Below, one piece after another: positions 41,801-49,492 of a DNA stretch of 64,000 nucleotides (position 1 is its first letter; each line of letters starts with the position of its first letter). The notes under the pieces are model-generated. The model did not search any database, was not told the origin of the DNA, and worked only from the letters and a program-made list of their open reading frames with translations. The position numbers were made by a program, and so were the translations under genes. Source of the DNA: Actinomycetota bacterium (GTDB taxonomy: Bacteria > Actinomycetota > Actinomycetes > JACCUZ01); NCBI GenBank assembly GCA_030841035.1, contig JAVEDI010000118.1:33100-97099 (forward strand), read 5' to 3'.

Positions 41801-43840
41801 ACCAACGGCATCGAGATCCGTCAGATCAAGACGGTCACGGTCACCGACGCCCGCACCGGAGCAGGCACCGTCACCGTGGACCCGCTCGGGCCCGGCCCCC
41901 TCGAGCCCGGCGACAAGCTCTGCGAGAACCCGACCGCGGCGACGTGCACCGACAACCCGGCGACCGGCGTGCACGCCGTCGGGGAGTCGGCAGGCATCGA
42001 GTTCATCCAGTACGAGTGGTACGCCGACGTGCTGCTGGACAACATCTTCTGGCACGACCACGTCGACGGCATCCACGGTTGGGGCCACGGTCTGGTGGGA
42101 CAGCTCATCGTCGAGCCTGCTGGGTCGACGTACCACGACCCGAAGACCGGCGCAAAGATCGACTCCGGAACCATCGCCGACATCCACGTCAACCCCAGCG
42201 ACCCGCTGTACACGCCGGTCGCGGCAGGTGTGGGCAGCTTCCGCGAGCTGGCGCTGTGGACGATCGACGACAACGACAAGAGCGACTACTCGACGCTCAA
42301 CCTGAAGGCCGAGCCCTTCGTGGACCGGCCGGACGCCGCGAACCGCTTCTCGTCGTTCAAGTACGGCGACCCGGTGACCCCCATGCCGCGCGCCTATGCG
42401 GGCGACCCTGTCGTGGTCCGCAGCATCAACGTCGGCCCTTCGATGGACACCTTGCACTTCACCGGCCAGCGCTTCCTCAACGAGTTCCGCTACACGGACT
42501 CGAAGGGCAGCCCTGAGGGCACGCTGATCGACACCATCCACAACGGGATGAGCGAGAAGTTCACCGTCGTCCTCGATGGTGGCCCCGGTACGACCCAGCA
42601 GCCTGGCGACTACCTGTACTTCAACGGTGATGCTCGCCGGACAGCGCAGGGAGCATGGGGCATCCTGCGGGTGCTCAACGGAAGTGACAGCAGCCTGAAG
42701 CCGTTGCCCGGCAGGGTCTCCCCGGAGCTGCCGGCGACGCCCTTCGTGCAGACCGGTCAGGCCCCCCCACCGACCGTCGACGCGGGTGACCCTTGCCCCG
42801 CCGCGGCTGGCGCCAAGCCCGACACGTTCAACGTGAGCGCCGTGGACCTGCCCAGCGGCAACGGAACCGCGCGGGCTGCCTTCGTCGACACCGCTGACGT
42901 AGCGGCCGTCGCGAAGCGGTCGCTCAAGCCGGCTCCGCTTGTCCTGCACGTGGCAGCTGGCCACTGTGTCGTCATCAACTTCCGCAACGACCGCATCCCT
43001 GCGCTCAGCCCGACCGGGTTGCCGCTGGACACACCGCGAGCGTCGTTCTCGGCCGGCAAGCTGCTCCGCACGTCCTCCTCGTCGGGCGTCAACGTCGGCT
43101 TCAGCACCGAGCAGACGGCGGCCGCGGGTGGCGGCAAGGCCACATACCGCTTCTACGCGGACAAGGAGGAGATCGGCACGTCGGTCGTCTCCGACACCGG
43201 CGCTCCCGATGCGACCGGCACGAAGCTGGGCCTCTACGCAGCCATCGTGGTGGGCCCGGAGGATGCGACGTTCTCCGACCCGGTCACCGGCAAGGGAACG
43301 GACCGCGGAGTCGCGGTGGACGTCACGGTCCCCGGTGGCAAGAGCTACCGCGACTTCACGACGATCCTCGCCGACGACGACCCGAAGCTGGGTCAGGACT
43401 TCATGCCGTACCCGACCAACGCCGTCGTGGGCAGCACCGGCATCAACTACCGGACCGCCCCCGTGGGGGACGGCGCGACCTCCTTCGCGGTCAGCAACCC
43501 TGGCACGCCGGTACTGACGTCCTACGCCGGCGACCCGGTGGTCGTCCACCAGGTCGTGGCACCGGGCAGCGAGCAGGCTCACGTGTTCAGCCTCGGCGGC
43601 ATGACCTGGGAACGCGACCCGTTCGTGAGCGACAGCGAGTACACGAGCAACCAGTCGATCGCGCCCTGGGAGTCCTTCGACGCCGAGATCGAGGGAGATG
43701 CAGGCGGCTGGAACCACAGCACCGGCGACTTCTTCTACGGCGACCTGCGGCGACCGTTCACCCAGAACGGCGTGTGGGGACTGCAGCGAGTGCTGCCGCA
43801 GAGCTGCCCGGCCGCGAAGGAGATCAAGTGCCTCAACTAG
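38879..43840 (+). CDS. Giant membrane-anchored multicopper oxidase-like protein with three repeat blocks (1653 aa)
   Basis: ATG 38879 has AAGGAG eight bases upstream. Residues 20-200 contain about four to five transmembrane segments (VVLFYVVGLWMVWLHSLIGG, ALPVALLLARLAVALSD, LVLGLAVAVPAAMLLAAVS), ending near LAGPASAS. Three cupredoxin blocks follow. Block 1 (about 215-640) keeps copper motifs: GMHIDG, HYVHPGPGYR, HVYHLHGGG and LFHCHIAKHYVSGMW (type 1 His, Cys, His, Met). Block 2 (about 800-1270) keeps IHIHHVQFDVQ and FWHDHVDGIHGWGHG but replaces the C-terminal HCH with YLYFNGD. Block 3 (about 1290-1640) has lost essentially all ligands (HVFSLGGMTW, DFFYGDLRR). Possibly a copper-dependent oxidase or surface protein. 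Most multicopper oxidases are 450-600 aa. Confidence 0.85.
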   Translation: MSVADHVTPPRLRAPRASVSEVHAASVVLFYVVGLWMVWLHSLIGGHAHGSLLNQWLHETTQALPVALLLARLAVALSDRLLGQDRSRVSAVLSVAVGTSLTFALATPVSAALFGTAAHTDLPFAAHVTRDLVLGLAVAVPAAMLLAAVSAAPWRRLTWRSVLPGRRMVARLSASALAVTSLGLAPFLAGPASASDDAGAPCPAGLSSAHQKTFDVTALDVKIPLNRYGDNDPKGKMYLATAVDGAPNMLTVPGESKPRTALDAVRAEEKSQKVSIGLRDDPIQPMSIRANEGDCVTINFTNSASGGSFGMHIDGLAFDVTSSGDAVGGNKSSSIATGTTTYRFWIPKNANLEGSHYVHPGPGYRAAVNHGLFGALTVEPQDSTYLDASTQDKPLLSGWEAIIKPGAVDSSKPAPASFREAVKLHHEIGNDNETIYTKNGQAAPQVDSVTGSYRPGAFALNYRSEPFRNRLLTAGREKSHSYSSYTFGDPSTPMPRGYIGDPTKFRLVHAGGEKFHVYHLHGGGDRWRYSPVADTTNHYADTRLDKHPKAVDSPSNRLDAQSIGPGESYNLELEGGAGGVQHSVGDLLFHCHIAKHYVSGMWSFWRVYDTLQPQSLGQDALVSLPDRVSHPEAVDSTELLGKKMPDGTVLDTPQKLDDWIRPQLPPAGDRKANTQDPSVWNWKIDNTSAKPVYYGEPEDTASPSLFPDLRTEVAGHPGLLPIDLVDGQGNQRALSTDGLKRPRLLFNPITGRPAYPLLRTHAGTRPPFAGNGHTGSPFLGEMGDTAPTQGKVNPFAARPDGLCPRTTANGEPTPIRHFNITAFGTPVQRSKTVTDPEGKLFVLAGTQDAVHSKPAEAAPLAIRNNVGDCDRVTLTNEMPDTEAFDSWSKSTIHIHHVQFDVQGSDGVSTGFAFEHSVRPYKQDPKKASALDADPTLTKATVKGDTVVSLSDVRKFQRTDANGNVSHPFIAFGEGTNGIEIRQIKTVTVTDARTGAGTVTVDPLGPGPLEPGDKLCENPTAATCTDNPATGVHAVGESAGIEFIQYEWYADVLLDNIFWHDHVDGIHGWGHGLVGQLIVEPAGSTYHDPKTGAKIDSGTIADIHVNPSDPLYTPVAAGVGSFRELALWTIDDNDKSDYSTLNLKAEPFVDRPDAANRFSSFKYGDPVTPMPRAYAGDPVVVRSINVGPSMDTLHFTGQRFLNEFRYTDSKGSPEGTLIDTIHNGMSEKFTVVLDGGPGTTQQPGDYLYFNGDARRTAQGAWGILRVLNGSDSSLKPLPGRVSPELPATPFVQTGQAPPPTVDAGDPCPAAAGAKPDTFNVSAVDLPSGNGTARAAFVDTADVAAVAKRSLKPAPLVLHVAAGHCVVINFRNDRIPALSPTGLPLDTPRASFSAGKLLRTSSSSGVNVGFSTEQTAAAGGGKATYRFYADKEEIGTSVVSDTGAPDATGTKLGLYAAIVVGPEDATFSDPVTGKGTDRGVAVDVTVPGGKSYRDFTTILADDDPKLGQDFMPYPTNAVVGSTGINYRTAPVGDGATSFAVSNPGTPVLTSYAGDPVVVHQVVAPGSEQAHVFSLGGMTWERDPFVSDSEYTSNQSIAPWESFDAEIEGDAGGWNHSTGDFFYGDLRRPFTQNGVWGLQRVLPQSCPAAKEIKCLN

Positions 43841-43991
43841 ACCGAGGGCGTAGGCGGACCTCGCCTGCGGACAGCGACCAGATCACACAGATTGGACGAA
43901 ACGCCCTCTACTACACCGGCCCGGCCCGGACAATCGACACGACAGGCACGGCAGCCGCCGTAGCAGTCTGGCTGGGCTGACCACACCGCGA

Positions 43992-44035
43992 GTGGGCGGG
44001 AGCGCCGGACCGACAGGTCCAGGGCTCCCGCCCAC
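43992..44035 (+). terminator. Two-tier hairpin between oxidase and lipoprotein genes
   Basis: Perfect 12-bp outer stem (GTGGGCGGGAGC with GCTCCCGCCCAC) enclosing a second stem GGACC-GACA-GGTCC. It lies 151 bases after the oxidase stop and directly before the lipoprotein ribosome site, so it may end the oxidase message or attenuate read-through. Confidence 0.7.
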
Positions 44036-44056
44036 GACGCACGAGGAGAGAAACTC

Positions 44057-44623
44057 ATGAACCGACGACGCTGCGGGGCTGCGTTGCGCGCCGCCACCCG
44101 CGTCCTCGCCGTGACGCTGGTCGGTGCGGTGGTCCTCACCGGATGTCAGCAGGGGGACGGCCAGACGCCGACCCGCTCGGCCGTCGTCGTCAGCAGCTCG
44201 CCGGCGCCTGTCGCGCTGGGCCAGGGCCAGGACGTCATGGTGGCCAGCGCCTTCGGTCCGGGCCGCGGCGACGTACGCGCCCGCGTGACGGTCCTGGCCG
44301 TGCGTGACCACGTGGCTCCCGCGGTGCCGCCGAGGGCCCCGGCCAGCCACTGGACCAGCGCACACGTCCAGGTGTGCCGCAGCAAGCCCGTCGTTCTCGG
44401 TTTCCCGGCCTGGGTGCTCGGCGACGACGACGGACGGACGGCCCAGGTCAGCAAGGTGCTCCACCCTGAGTTCCCGCGTCCGACGTTCGACAACAGCTCC
44501 ACCGCGACCGGGTGTCAGGACGGCTGGGTGACCTTCGTGACCTCTGACGACCTCGTGCCGACCAAGGTCACCTTCGAGCAGACACGCGACGTCCGCGGTC
44601 CCTGGCGGATCGCCCGACCCTAG
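44057..44623 (+). CDS. Putative lipoprotein (188 aa)
   Basis: The N-terminus has a basic region, a hydrophobic core and the lipobox VVLTGC near residue 30, so the mature protein should be lipid-anchored on the outer face of the membrane. The rest (RVTVLAVRDHVAPAVPP, SAHVQVCRSK, GCQDGWVTFVTSDDLVP) resembles small beta-rich DUF4352-like or similar extracellular domains; two Cys may form a disulfide. GAGGAGAG precedes ATG 44057. It may work with the upstream oxidase and the following membrane protein. Confidence 0.75.
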   Translation: MNRRRCGAALRAATRVLAVTLVGAVVLTGCQQGDGQTPTRSAVVVSSSPAPVALGQGQDVMVASAFGPGRGDVRARVTVLAVRDHVAPAVPPRAPASHWTSAHVQVCRSKPVVLGFPAWVLGDDDGRTAQVSKVLHPEFPRPTFDNSSTATGCQDGWVTFVTSDDLVPTKVTFEQTRDVRGPWRIARP

Positions 44624-44687
44624 GGCATATCGGCAGATTGTCGAGAGGTGCCCCCGACAGACTCACCGCATCACTGAGGAGACCACG

Positions 44688-45320
44688 ATGGCCGCAACGA
44701 TCACCGCTCCGGGCAGGCGCGTCGCTGAGCCCTTCTCACAGCGACGCCTCTCGGCCAGGTGGGTCGTCTTCGTCGCCGTAGTCGCACTCCTGGCGACCGT
44801 CGGTGGCGTCACCGCCGCCTCGCTGCTGCGGACCAGCAACGACCCCGCCGGCCAGATCGAGGGCAGCGTCTCCACCAGCTTCGGGTCGCTGGCGGTCCAC
44901 CAGTCCGAGGTGCTCAACGGCCTCTCCTCGTCGGCACTCGGCGGCATGTCCCACGGCGTGCAGAACCTGGTGGCCGACGACAAGGTCGAGATCGCTGTCA
45001 CCGTCACCCTCGTCAACAAGCGCGCGAGCCGCCTGCACTACGCGGCCGACCAGTTCCAGCTGCTCTCGGGCAGGACCGTCCCCACGGGTGCCCCGATCGC
45101 TGCGCTGGGCACCAGCCTGAGCTCGGGGGTTCTCGAGCGCGGCGGTTCGGTCGAGGGTGCCGTGAACTTCGTGACAGCCATCAACGGCAAGCGGCTATGG
45201 CTGCAGTACGACGACAACGGCCGGCAGGTCCTCGTCCGGCTCGGGGCAGTTGCCCGACCCGGCGCCGGTGGCGAGGGGACCTCGGGCGACTCGCCCGGCG
45301 GCGCTGCGCATCAGCACTGA
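44688..45320 (+). CDS. Membrane-anchored extracytoplasmic protein (210 aa)
   Basis: A short cytoplasmic segment, one transmembrane helix (WVVFVAVVALLATVGGVTAA, residues 25-45), then an extracytoplasmic domain with VEIAVTVTLVNKRASRLHYA and an Ig-like beta pattern (FQLLSGRTVPTGAPIAALG). The C-terminus ends GGAAHQH, a possible metal-binding tail. No named family recognised; beta-sandwich similarity to DUF4352-like proteins is only by pattern. Spacing of 64 bases from the lipoprotein suggests the same transcript. A role with the multicopper oxidase is inferred from position. Confidence 0.68.
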   Translation: MAATITAPGRRVAEPFSQRRLSARWVVFVAVVALLATVGGVTAASLLRTSNDPAGQIEGSVSTSFGSLAVHQSEVLNGLSSSALGGMSHGVQNLVADDKVEIAVTVTLVNKRASRLHYAADQFQLLSGRTVPTGAPIAALGTSLSSGVLERGGSVEGAVNFVTAINGKRLWLQYDDNGRQVLVRLGAVARPGAGGEGTSGDSPGGAAHQH

Positions 45321-45336
45321 CCTGCGCACCCGGGCC

Positions 45337-45729
45337 TCAGGACCAGAACTCATCCAGGGCGTAGGTGTCAGCGGCGAGCCCCCAGAACTCGGTCGCCTTG
45401 CCTTCGCGGACGTGCCAGACGTGGACGGTCTGGGCGCTCAACGACTTGTCGCCGCGAGTGCCCATCTCGGTGGCCAGGGCCACGACGTGGTCGTCTGAAG
45501 CCAGCAGGTCGTGCAGCTCCAAGCGGAAGCTGCCTCCACTGCGCTCCTGCAGCTGACCGAAGAAGCCAAGCACTCCCTCAGGACCGCTGTAGTCGCCGGC
45601 GAGCGGGCTGCGGCCCGGGATGTGCCAGCTGATGTCATCGTCGAAGATGGCGACGACGGCCGGAATGTCCCCCTTGTCGAAGGCTTCGTATCCTCTCCGG
45701 ATGAGCTGTGCGTTGTCCTGTGCAGTCAC
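45337..45729 (-). CDS. SnoaL-like/NTF2-fold protein (130 aa)
   Basis: Small cone-shaped NTF2-like fold: AQLIRRGYEAFDKGDIPAVV, IFDDDISWHIPGRSPLAGDY, GPEGVLGFFGQL, HDLLASDDHVVALATEM and VHVWHVREGKATEFWGL are all characteristic. Members are ketosteroid-isomerase-like enzymes or ligand-binding proteins; function is unassigned. GTG 45729 has GAGGTGGG upstream; the open frame continues to 45840 without resemblance. Convergent with the membrane protein gene. Confidence 0.82.
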   Translation of the reverse strand: MTAQDNAQLIRRGYEAFDKGDIPAVVAIFDDDISWHIPGRSPLAGDYSGPEGVLGFFGQLQERSGGSFRLELHDLLASDDHVVALATEMGTRGDKSLSAQTVHVWHVREGKATEFWGLAADTYALDEFWS

Positions 45730-45983
45730 CGGGACCCACCTCGCTTGACTAGGGCACGTTGGAGCGGTCCTTCCCTGATACACCCTGCTGCGGAGGCAGT
45801 CCAGTCCTCGGGCGGAGCAGGGGGGTCGCAATGCGCGCATTCCCCCGCATCCGGTGCCGGTTGTGCCTGAGCTCGCTGCCGGAGACAGGAAAAGACAAGC
45901 CGTCTAGCCAGAGGTGACAGTCCGGCCACGGGCCTGGACGACGGTGGCCCAGCAAATCGCGCGACGATCCCGAGGGAGCGCGC

Positions 45984-48900
45984 GTGCGAGAGCTTGGAGT
46001 GAATGTGGACGGGGAAGCAGAGGACCCAGGGGGGTCGCTTCCACAGGGGCTCGCGGCGTCGATGTTGGCGGTTGTCGGCCACGCTGTCATCTGCACGGAC
46101 ATCTCGGCGCGCATCCAGTACTGGAACCGCGCCGCTGAGGACCTGTTCGGGTACGCGGCGGCCGAGGTGGCAGGCCGGCCGGTGTTCGAGGTGGTCGCGG
46201 CGGGGGGTGACGAGGACCTCCTCGCGCAGTGGTCCGCACGGGTGCGCGCGGGCGAGCCGTACGCAGGCGACTGGCGGGTGCGCGACAAGGCCGGGAGGAT
46301 CTTCATCGTCGCCGCGACACTGACGCCGATGCGCGGCGACGGGGATGCGGTCCTCGGCTGTGTGGGGGTCTTCTACGACGTCTCGGTACAACGCGAGGGC
46401 GAGGCACGCGCGAGACGCCTGGCGGCGATCGTGGACGGCTCCGACCAGGCGATCATCGAGGCCGGACCGGACGGACGCATCCGTAGCGCCAACCAGGCCG
46501 TCGGGCGGGTGTTCGGCTGCACGCCGGAAGAACTGATCGACCGCGATCTCGCGGTTCTCGTCCCGCAGGAGCACGCGGCCGAGCTTGCGGCGTCCTGCCA
46601 GTCGGTGCTGGCCGGGCGACAGGTCGGCGCTCTCGCTACGCATCGGCGACGAGAAGACGGCTCGCTGATGGTGGCTTCGCTGCAGTTCGCGCCCGTGCAC
46701 GATGAGTGCGGAAACGCCGTCGGGGTAAGCGTCATCACGCGCGACGTCACCCTGGAGACGCACACGCGCGCCGCGCTCGCGGCGAGCGAACGCCGCTATC
46801 GTGCTCGGTTCGACCAGGCAGGGATGCCCCAGGCGATCGCCGACCTGGACGGCATCGTGCTGAAGGTCAACGACGCCATGTGCCGCCTGCTCGGCCGGGA
46901 GCGTGCGCAGCTCGAAGGCGTTGCGCTCCGTTCGCTGAGCCACTTGGGTGACAACGGGCTCACCGACGAACAGCTGTCGGTCGGCCTGGTGGGCGAGGCG
47001 GAGGCCGCGTCCTGGGAGCGGGTCCTCCTTCACGGGGACGGCACGCCGCTGCCTGTCTTGGTGCACGCGGCCCTGATGCGCAGCGCAGACGGTGTGCCTG
47101 AAGGGATCGCGGCATTCCTTCAGGACCTCAGCGCCTTGCGCCGGGCGGAGTCCGCACTGGCCCGCCGAGAGGCGAAGTTCGAGGCGTTCGCCCTGCGAGC
47201 CAGCGAGTGGGTGCTGGTGATGGACCGGTCCGGGGCCCTGCTCTTCGCCTCCGACGCGGTGACTCGGCTGCTGGGCTACGACGCGCCATCCATGCCAGGA
47301 CGCAGCGGCTGGGACCTCGTGCATCCCGACGAGCTACCGGACGTCCGCCGAGCCTTCGAGGCGGTCCTGTTCAGTCCAGGAGGCAGCCTGACCGTCGAAT
47401 TCCGGATGTGCGACGCGGCAGGGGCCTGGCACTGGGTGGAGCAGGCGTTCACCAACCGCATGGACGATCCGGACATCGGCGGGGTCGTGTGCAACGGCCG
47501 CGATGTGACCGCACGCGTGGCGGCGGAGCAGGCCTTGCGCGAGTCGGAGATGCGCTATCGCTCCATCGCGGAGACCACGCAGGAAGGCATCTGGGTTGCA
47601 GAGGCGTCGGGTCGCACGCTCTTCGCCAACCACAAGCTCGCGGAGATCCTCGGTGTGTCGATCGAGACGATCTACGAACAGAGCGTCTCAACGATTCTCG
47701 ACCCTGATGACCCGGCCTTCGTCATCGACAGGCTTCTCCATCGCGGGGAGTCTGGCGCACAGCAGCACGAGCTGTGCTATTCGCATCCCGATGGGGCACG
47801 ACGAATGCTGCGTCTCAATGTCAGTCAGCTGCTCGAAGAGGGCAGAGCCGACTCGCTGGCCATGATCGCCGACGTGACCGAGGCCCGCCGGATCGAAGAC
47901 GCGTTGCGTCATCGGGCATTGCACGACGAGCTGACTGGACTGCCCAATCGCAGCTTGTTGACCGATCGACTCGACCAAGCCATCGGTCGCCTCGCACGCC
48001 ACGGGACCGGCGCGATCGCGGTTCTTTTCGCCGACCTCGACCAGTTCAAGCTCGTCAACGACACGTGGGGGCATGCCGCTGGCGACCAGCTGCTCGTCAG
48101 CGTCGGTGCACGCCTGGAGAGTGCCTTGCATCCGGGCGACACGGTGTCCAGGTTCGGCGGCGACGAGTTCGTCGTGGTCCGCGAAGACACCGACGAGGTC
48201 CAGGCGCGCGCACTCGCCGAGCGGCTCTTGGCAGCACTCGTGGCGCCGTTCGACGTCGGCCATCAGCGCTTCTGCATCAGTGCGAGCATCGGGATCGCCG
48301 TCTCACCGCCGCAGCGTGCGTCCGAGCTGCTCCGTTTCGCGGACGCTGCGATGTACGACGCGAAGGCTGCTGGCCGTGGGCGGGCCCATGTCTTCGACAC
48401 GGCGTTGGCAGAGGAGTCTGCGGACCGACTAGAGCTCAGCTACGACTTGCGTGAGGCGCTGCGTGGTGACGAGCTTGCCCTGCACTACCAACCGATCGTC
48501 GACCTCACGACGGGTCGGGTGATCGGGCTGGAGGCACTCGCGAGGTGGGACCACCCGACGCGCGGAGCCGTCGCACCGTCGAAGTTCGTGCGCGTTGCCG
48601 AGCTGACCGGGCTGGCCTCGGCGCTCGACCGGTGGGCGGTCGAGCGCGCATGCCGAGACCATCGGCAGTTCCGCGAGGTTCTCGGCGCGCAACCACACAT
48701 CGCTGTCAACATCTCCGCCGGTCACCTGGCCGATCCGGACTTCGAGAGCCTGGTGCTCTCGGCGGTGGCCGCGCACGGGGTCCCCGCCGGCGGCCTCACC
48801 CTGGAGATCACCGAGAGTGTGTTGATGAACGATCCGGTCCATGCCGGCGGGTTGCTGCAGAGACTTCGTGACCGCGGGGTCACATCGTCGATCGACGACT

Positions 48901-49460
48901 TCGGCACGGGGTACAGCTCATTGGCCTACCTCGGCCGGCTGCCCGTCTCCACGCTGAAGATCGATCGCACGTTCGTCGAGCGCATCGACGAGGATGCCGA
49001 CGATCTCGCCATCGCGGCCTCCATGATCGACCTCGCGCGCACGATGCGCATGAGGAGCGTCGCGGAGGGCGTGGAGACCGTTCGGCAGGCGGCCGTGCTG
49101 CAGCAGCTCGGTTGTGATGCGGCGCAGGGCTTCTTGTGGAGTGGCGCGCTGCCATCGGGACAGCTCATCTCCGAGCTGGGTGCGTTGCGCGACGGCTGCT
49201 TCACGGTGCCCTCTCCCCAAGACGCAGCTCCGCCACGGCCGACGATGGAGAAGGACGGCCGGGTAACCGACGAGCCCGCTCGGCACCGGGTCATGAGTCT
49301 GCATCGCGAGGGGGCGTCGCTGACCACGATCGCCGCTGCTCTCAATACGGAGGGGTACCGGACGCCGAGAGGGTTGCGCTGGCAGCGGACATCGGTCGCC
49401 GCGGTGATCAGCGACATCGCCTATCCCCAGCTCTGGTCGGCGACCGTTCCGCAAGACTAG
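45984..49460 (+). CDS. Multi-PAS GGDEF-EAL protein with recombinase-like C-terminal tail (1158 aa)
   Basis: A soluble c-di-GMP enzyme. Roughly five PAS domains fill residues 20-635 (for example VICTDISARIQYWNRAAEDL, IRSANQAVGRVFGCTPEEL, LLFASDAVTRLLGYDAPSM). The GGDEF domain (about 650-815) has RFGGDEFVVV; the product-inhibition site RxxD is degenerate (HPGD). The EAL domain (about 830-1080) has IGLEALARWDHP, EITESVLMND, SIDDFGTGYSSLAYL and LKIDRTFVERI, so it looks active. The last 60 residues (SLTTIAAALNTEGYRTPRGL, SVAAVISDIAYPQLW) match the Recombinase domain of serine recombinases, an odd fusion. GTG 45984 has GGGAG upstream. Confidence 0.85.
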   Translation: MRELGVNVDGEAEDPGGSLPQGLAASMLAVVGHAVICTDISARIQYWNRAAEDLFGYAAAEVAGRPVFEVVAAGGDEDLLAQWSARVRAGEPYAGDWRVRDKAGRIFIVAATLTPMRGDGDAVLGCVGVFYDVSVQREGEARARRLAAIVDGSDQAIIEAGPDGRIRSANQAVGRVFGCTPEELIDRDLAVLVPQEHAAELAASCQSVLAGRQVGALATHRRREDGSLMVASLQFAPVHDECGNAVGVSVITRDVTLETHTRAALAASERRYRARFDQAGMPQAIADLDGIVLKVNDAMCRLLGRERAQLEGVALRSLSHLGDNGLTDEQLSVGLVGEAEAASWERVLLHGDGTPLPVLVHAALMRSADGVPEGIAAFLQDLSALRRAESALARREAKFEAFALRASEWVLVMDRSGALLFASDAVTRLLGYDAPSMPGRSGWDLVHPDELPDVRRAFEAVLFSPGGSLTVEFRMCDAAGAWHWVEQAFTNRMDDPDIGGVVCNGRDVTARVAAEQALRESEMRYRSIAETTQEGIWVAEASGRTLFANHKLAEILGVSIETIYEQSVSTILDPDDPAFVIDRLLHRGESGAQQHELCYSHPDGARRMLRLNVSQLLEEGRADSLAMIADVTEARRIEDALRHRALHDELTGLPNRSLLTDRLDQAIGRLARHGTGAIAVLFADLDQFKLVNDTWGHAAGDQLLVSVGARLESALHPGDTVSRFGGDEFVVVREDTDEVQARALAERLLAALVAPFDVGHQRFCISASIGIAVSPPQRASELLRFADAAMYDAKAAGRGRAHVFDTALAEESADRLELSYDLREALRGDELALHYQPIVDLTTGRVIGLEALARWDHPTRGAVAPSKFVRVAELTGLASALDRWAVERACRDHRQFREVLGAQPHIAVNISAGHLADPDFESLVLSAVAAHGVPAGGLTLEITESVLMNDPVHAGGLLQRLRDRGVTSSIDDFGTGYSSLAYLGRLPVSTLKIDRTFVERIDEDADDLAIAASMIDLARTMRMRSVAEGVETVRQAAVLQQLGCDAAQGFLWSGALPSGQLISELGALRDGCFTVPSPQDAAPPRPTMEKDGRVTDEPARHRVMSLHREGASLTTIAAALNTEGYRTPRGLRWQRTSVAAVISDIAYPQLWSATVPQD

Positions 49461-49492
49461 CCTCTGCTGAGCGGTGGGTGATAAGGGCTGCC

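Noticed and set aside
41456..43717. Long antisense frame across the multicopper oxidase
   Set aside because: No motifs and biased composition; explained by third-position GC of the sense gene.
48900..49460. Serine recombinase as evidence of a mobile element
   Set aside because: There is no resolvase catalytic domain, and the tail is continuous with the EAL domain.
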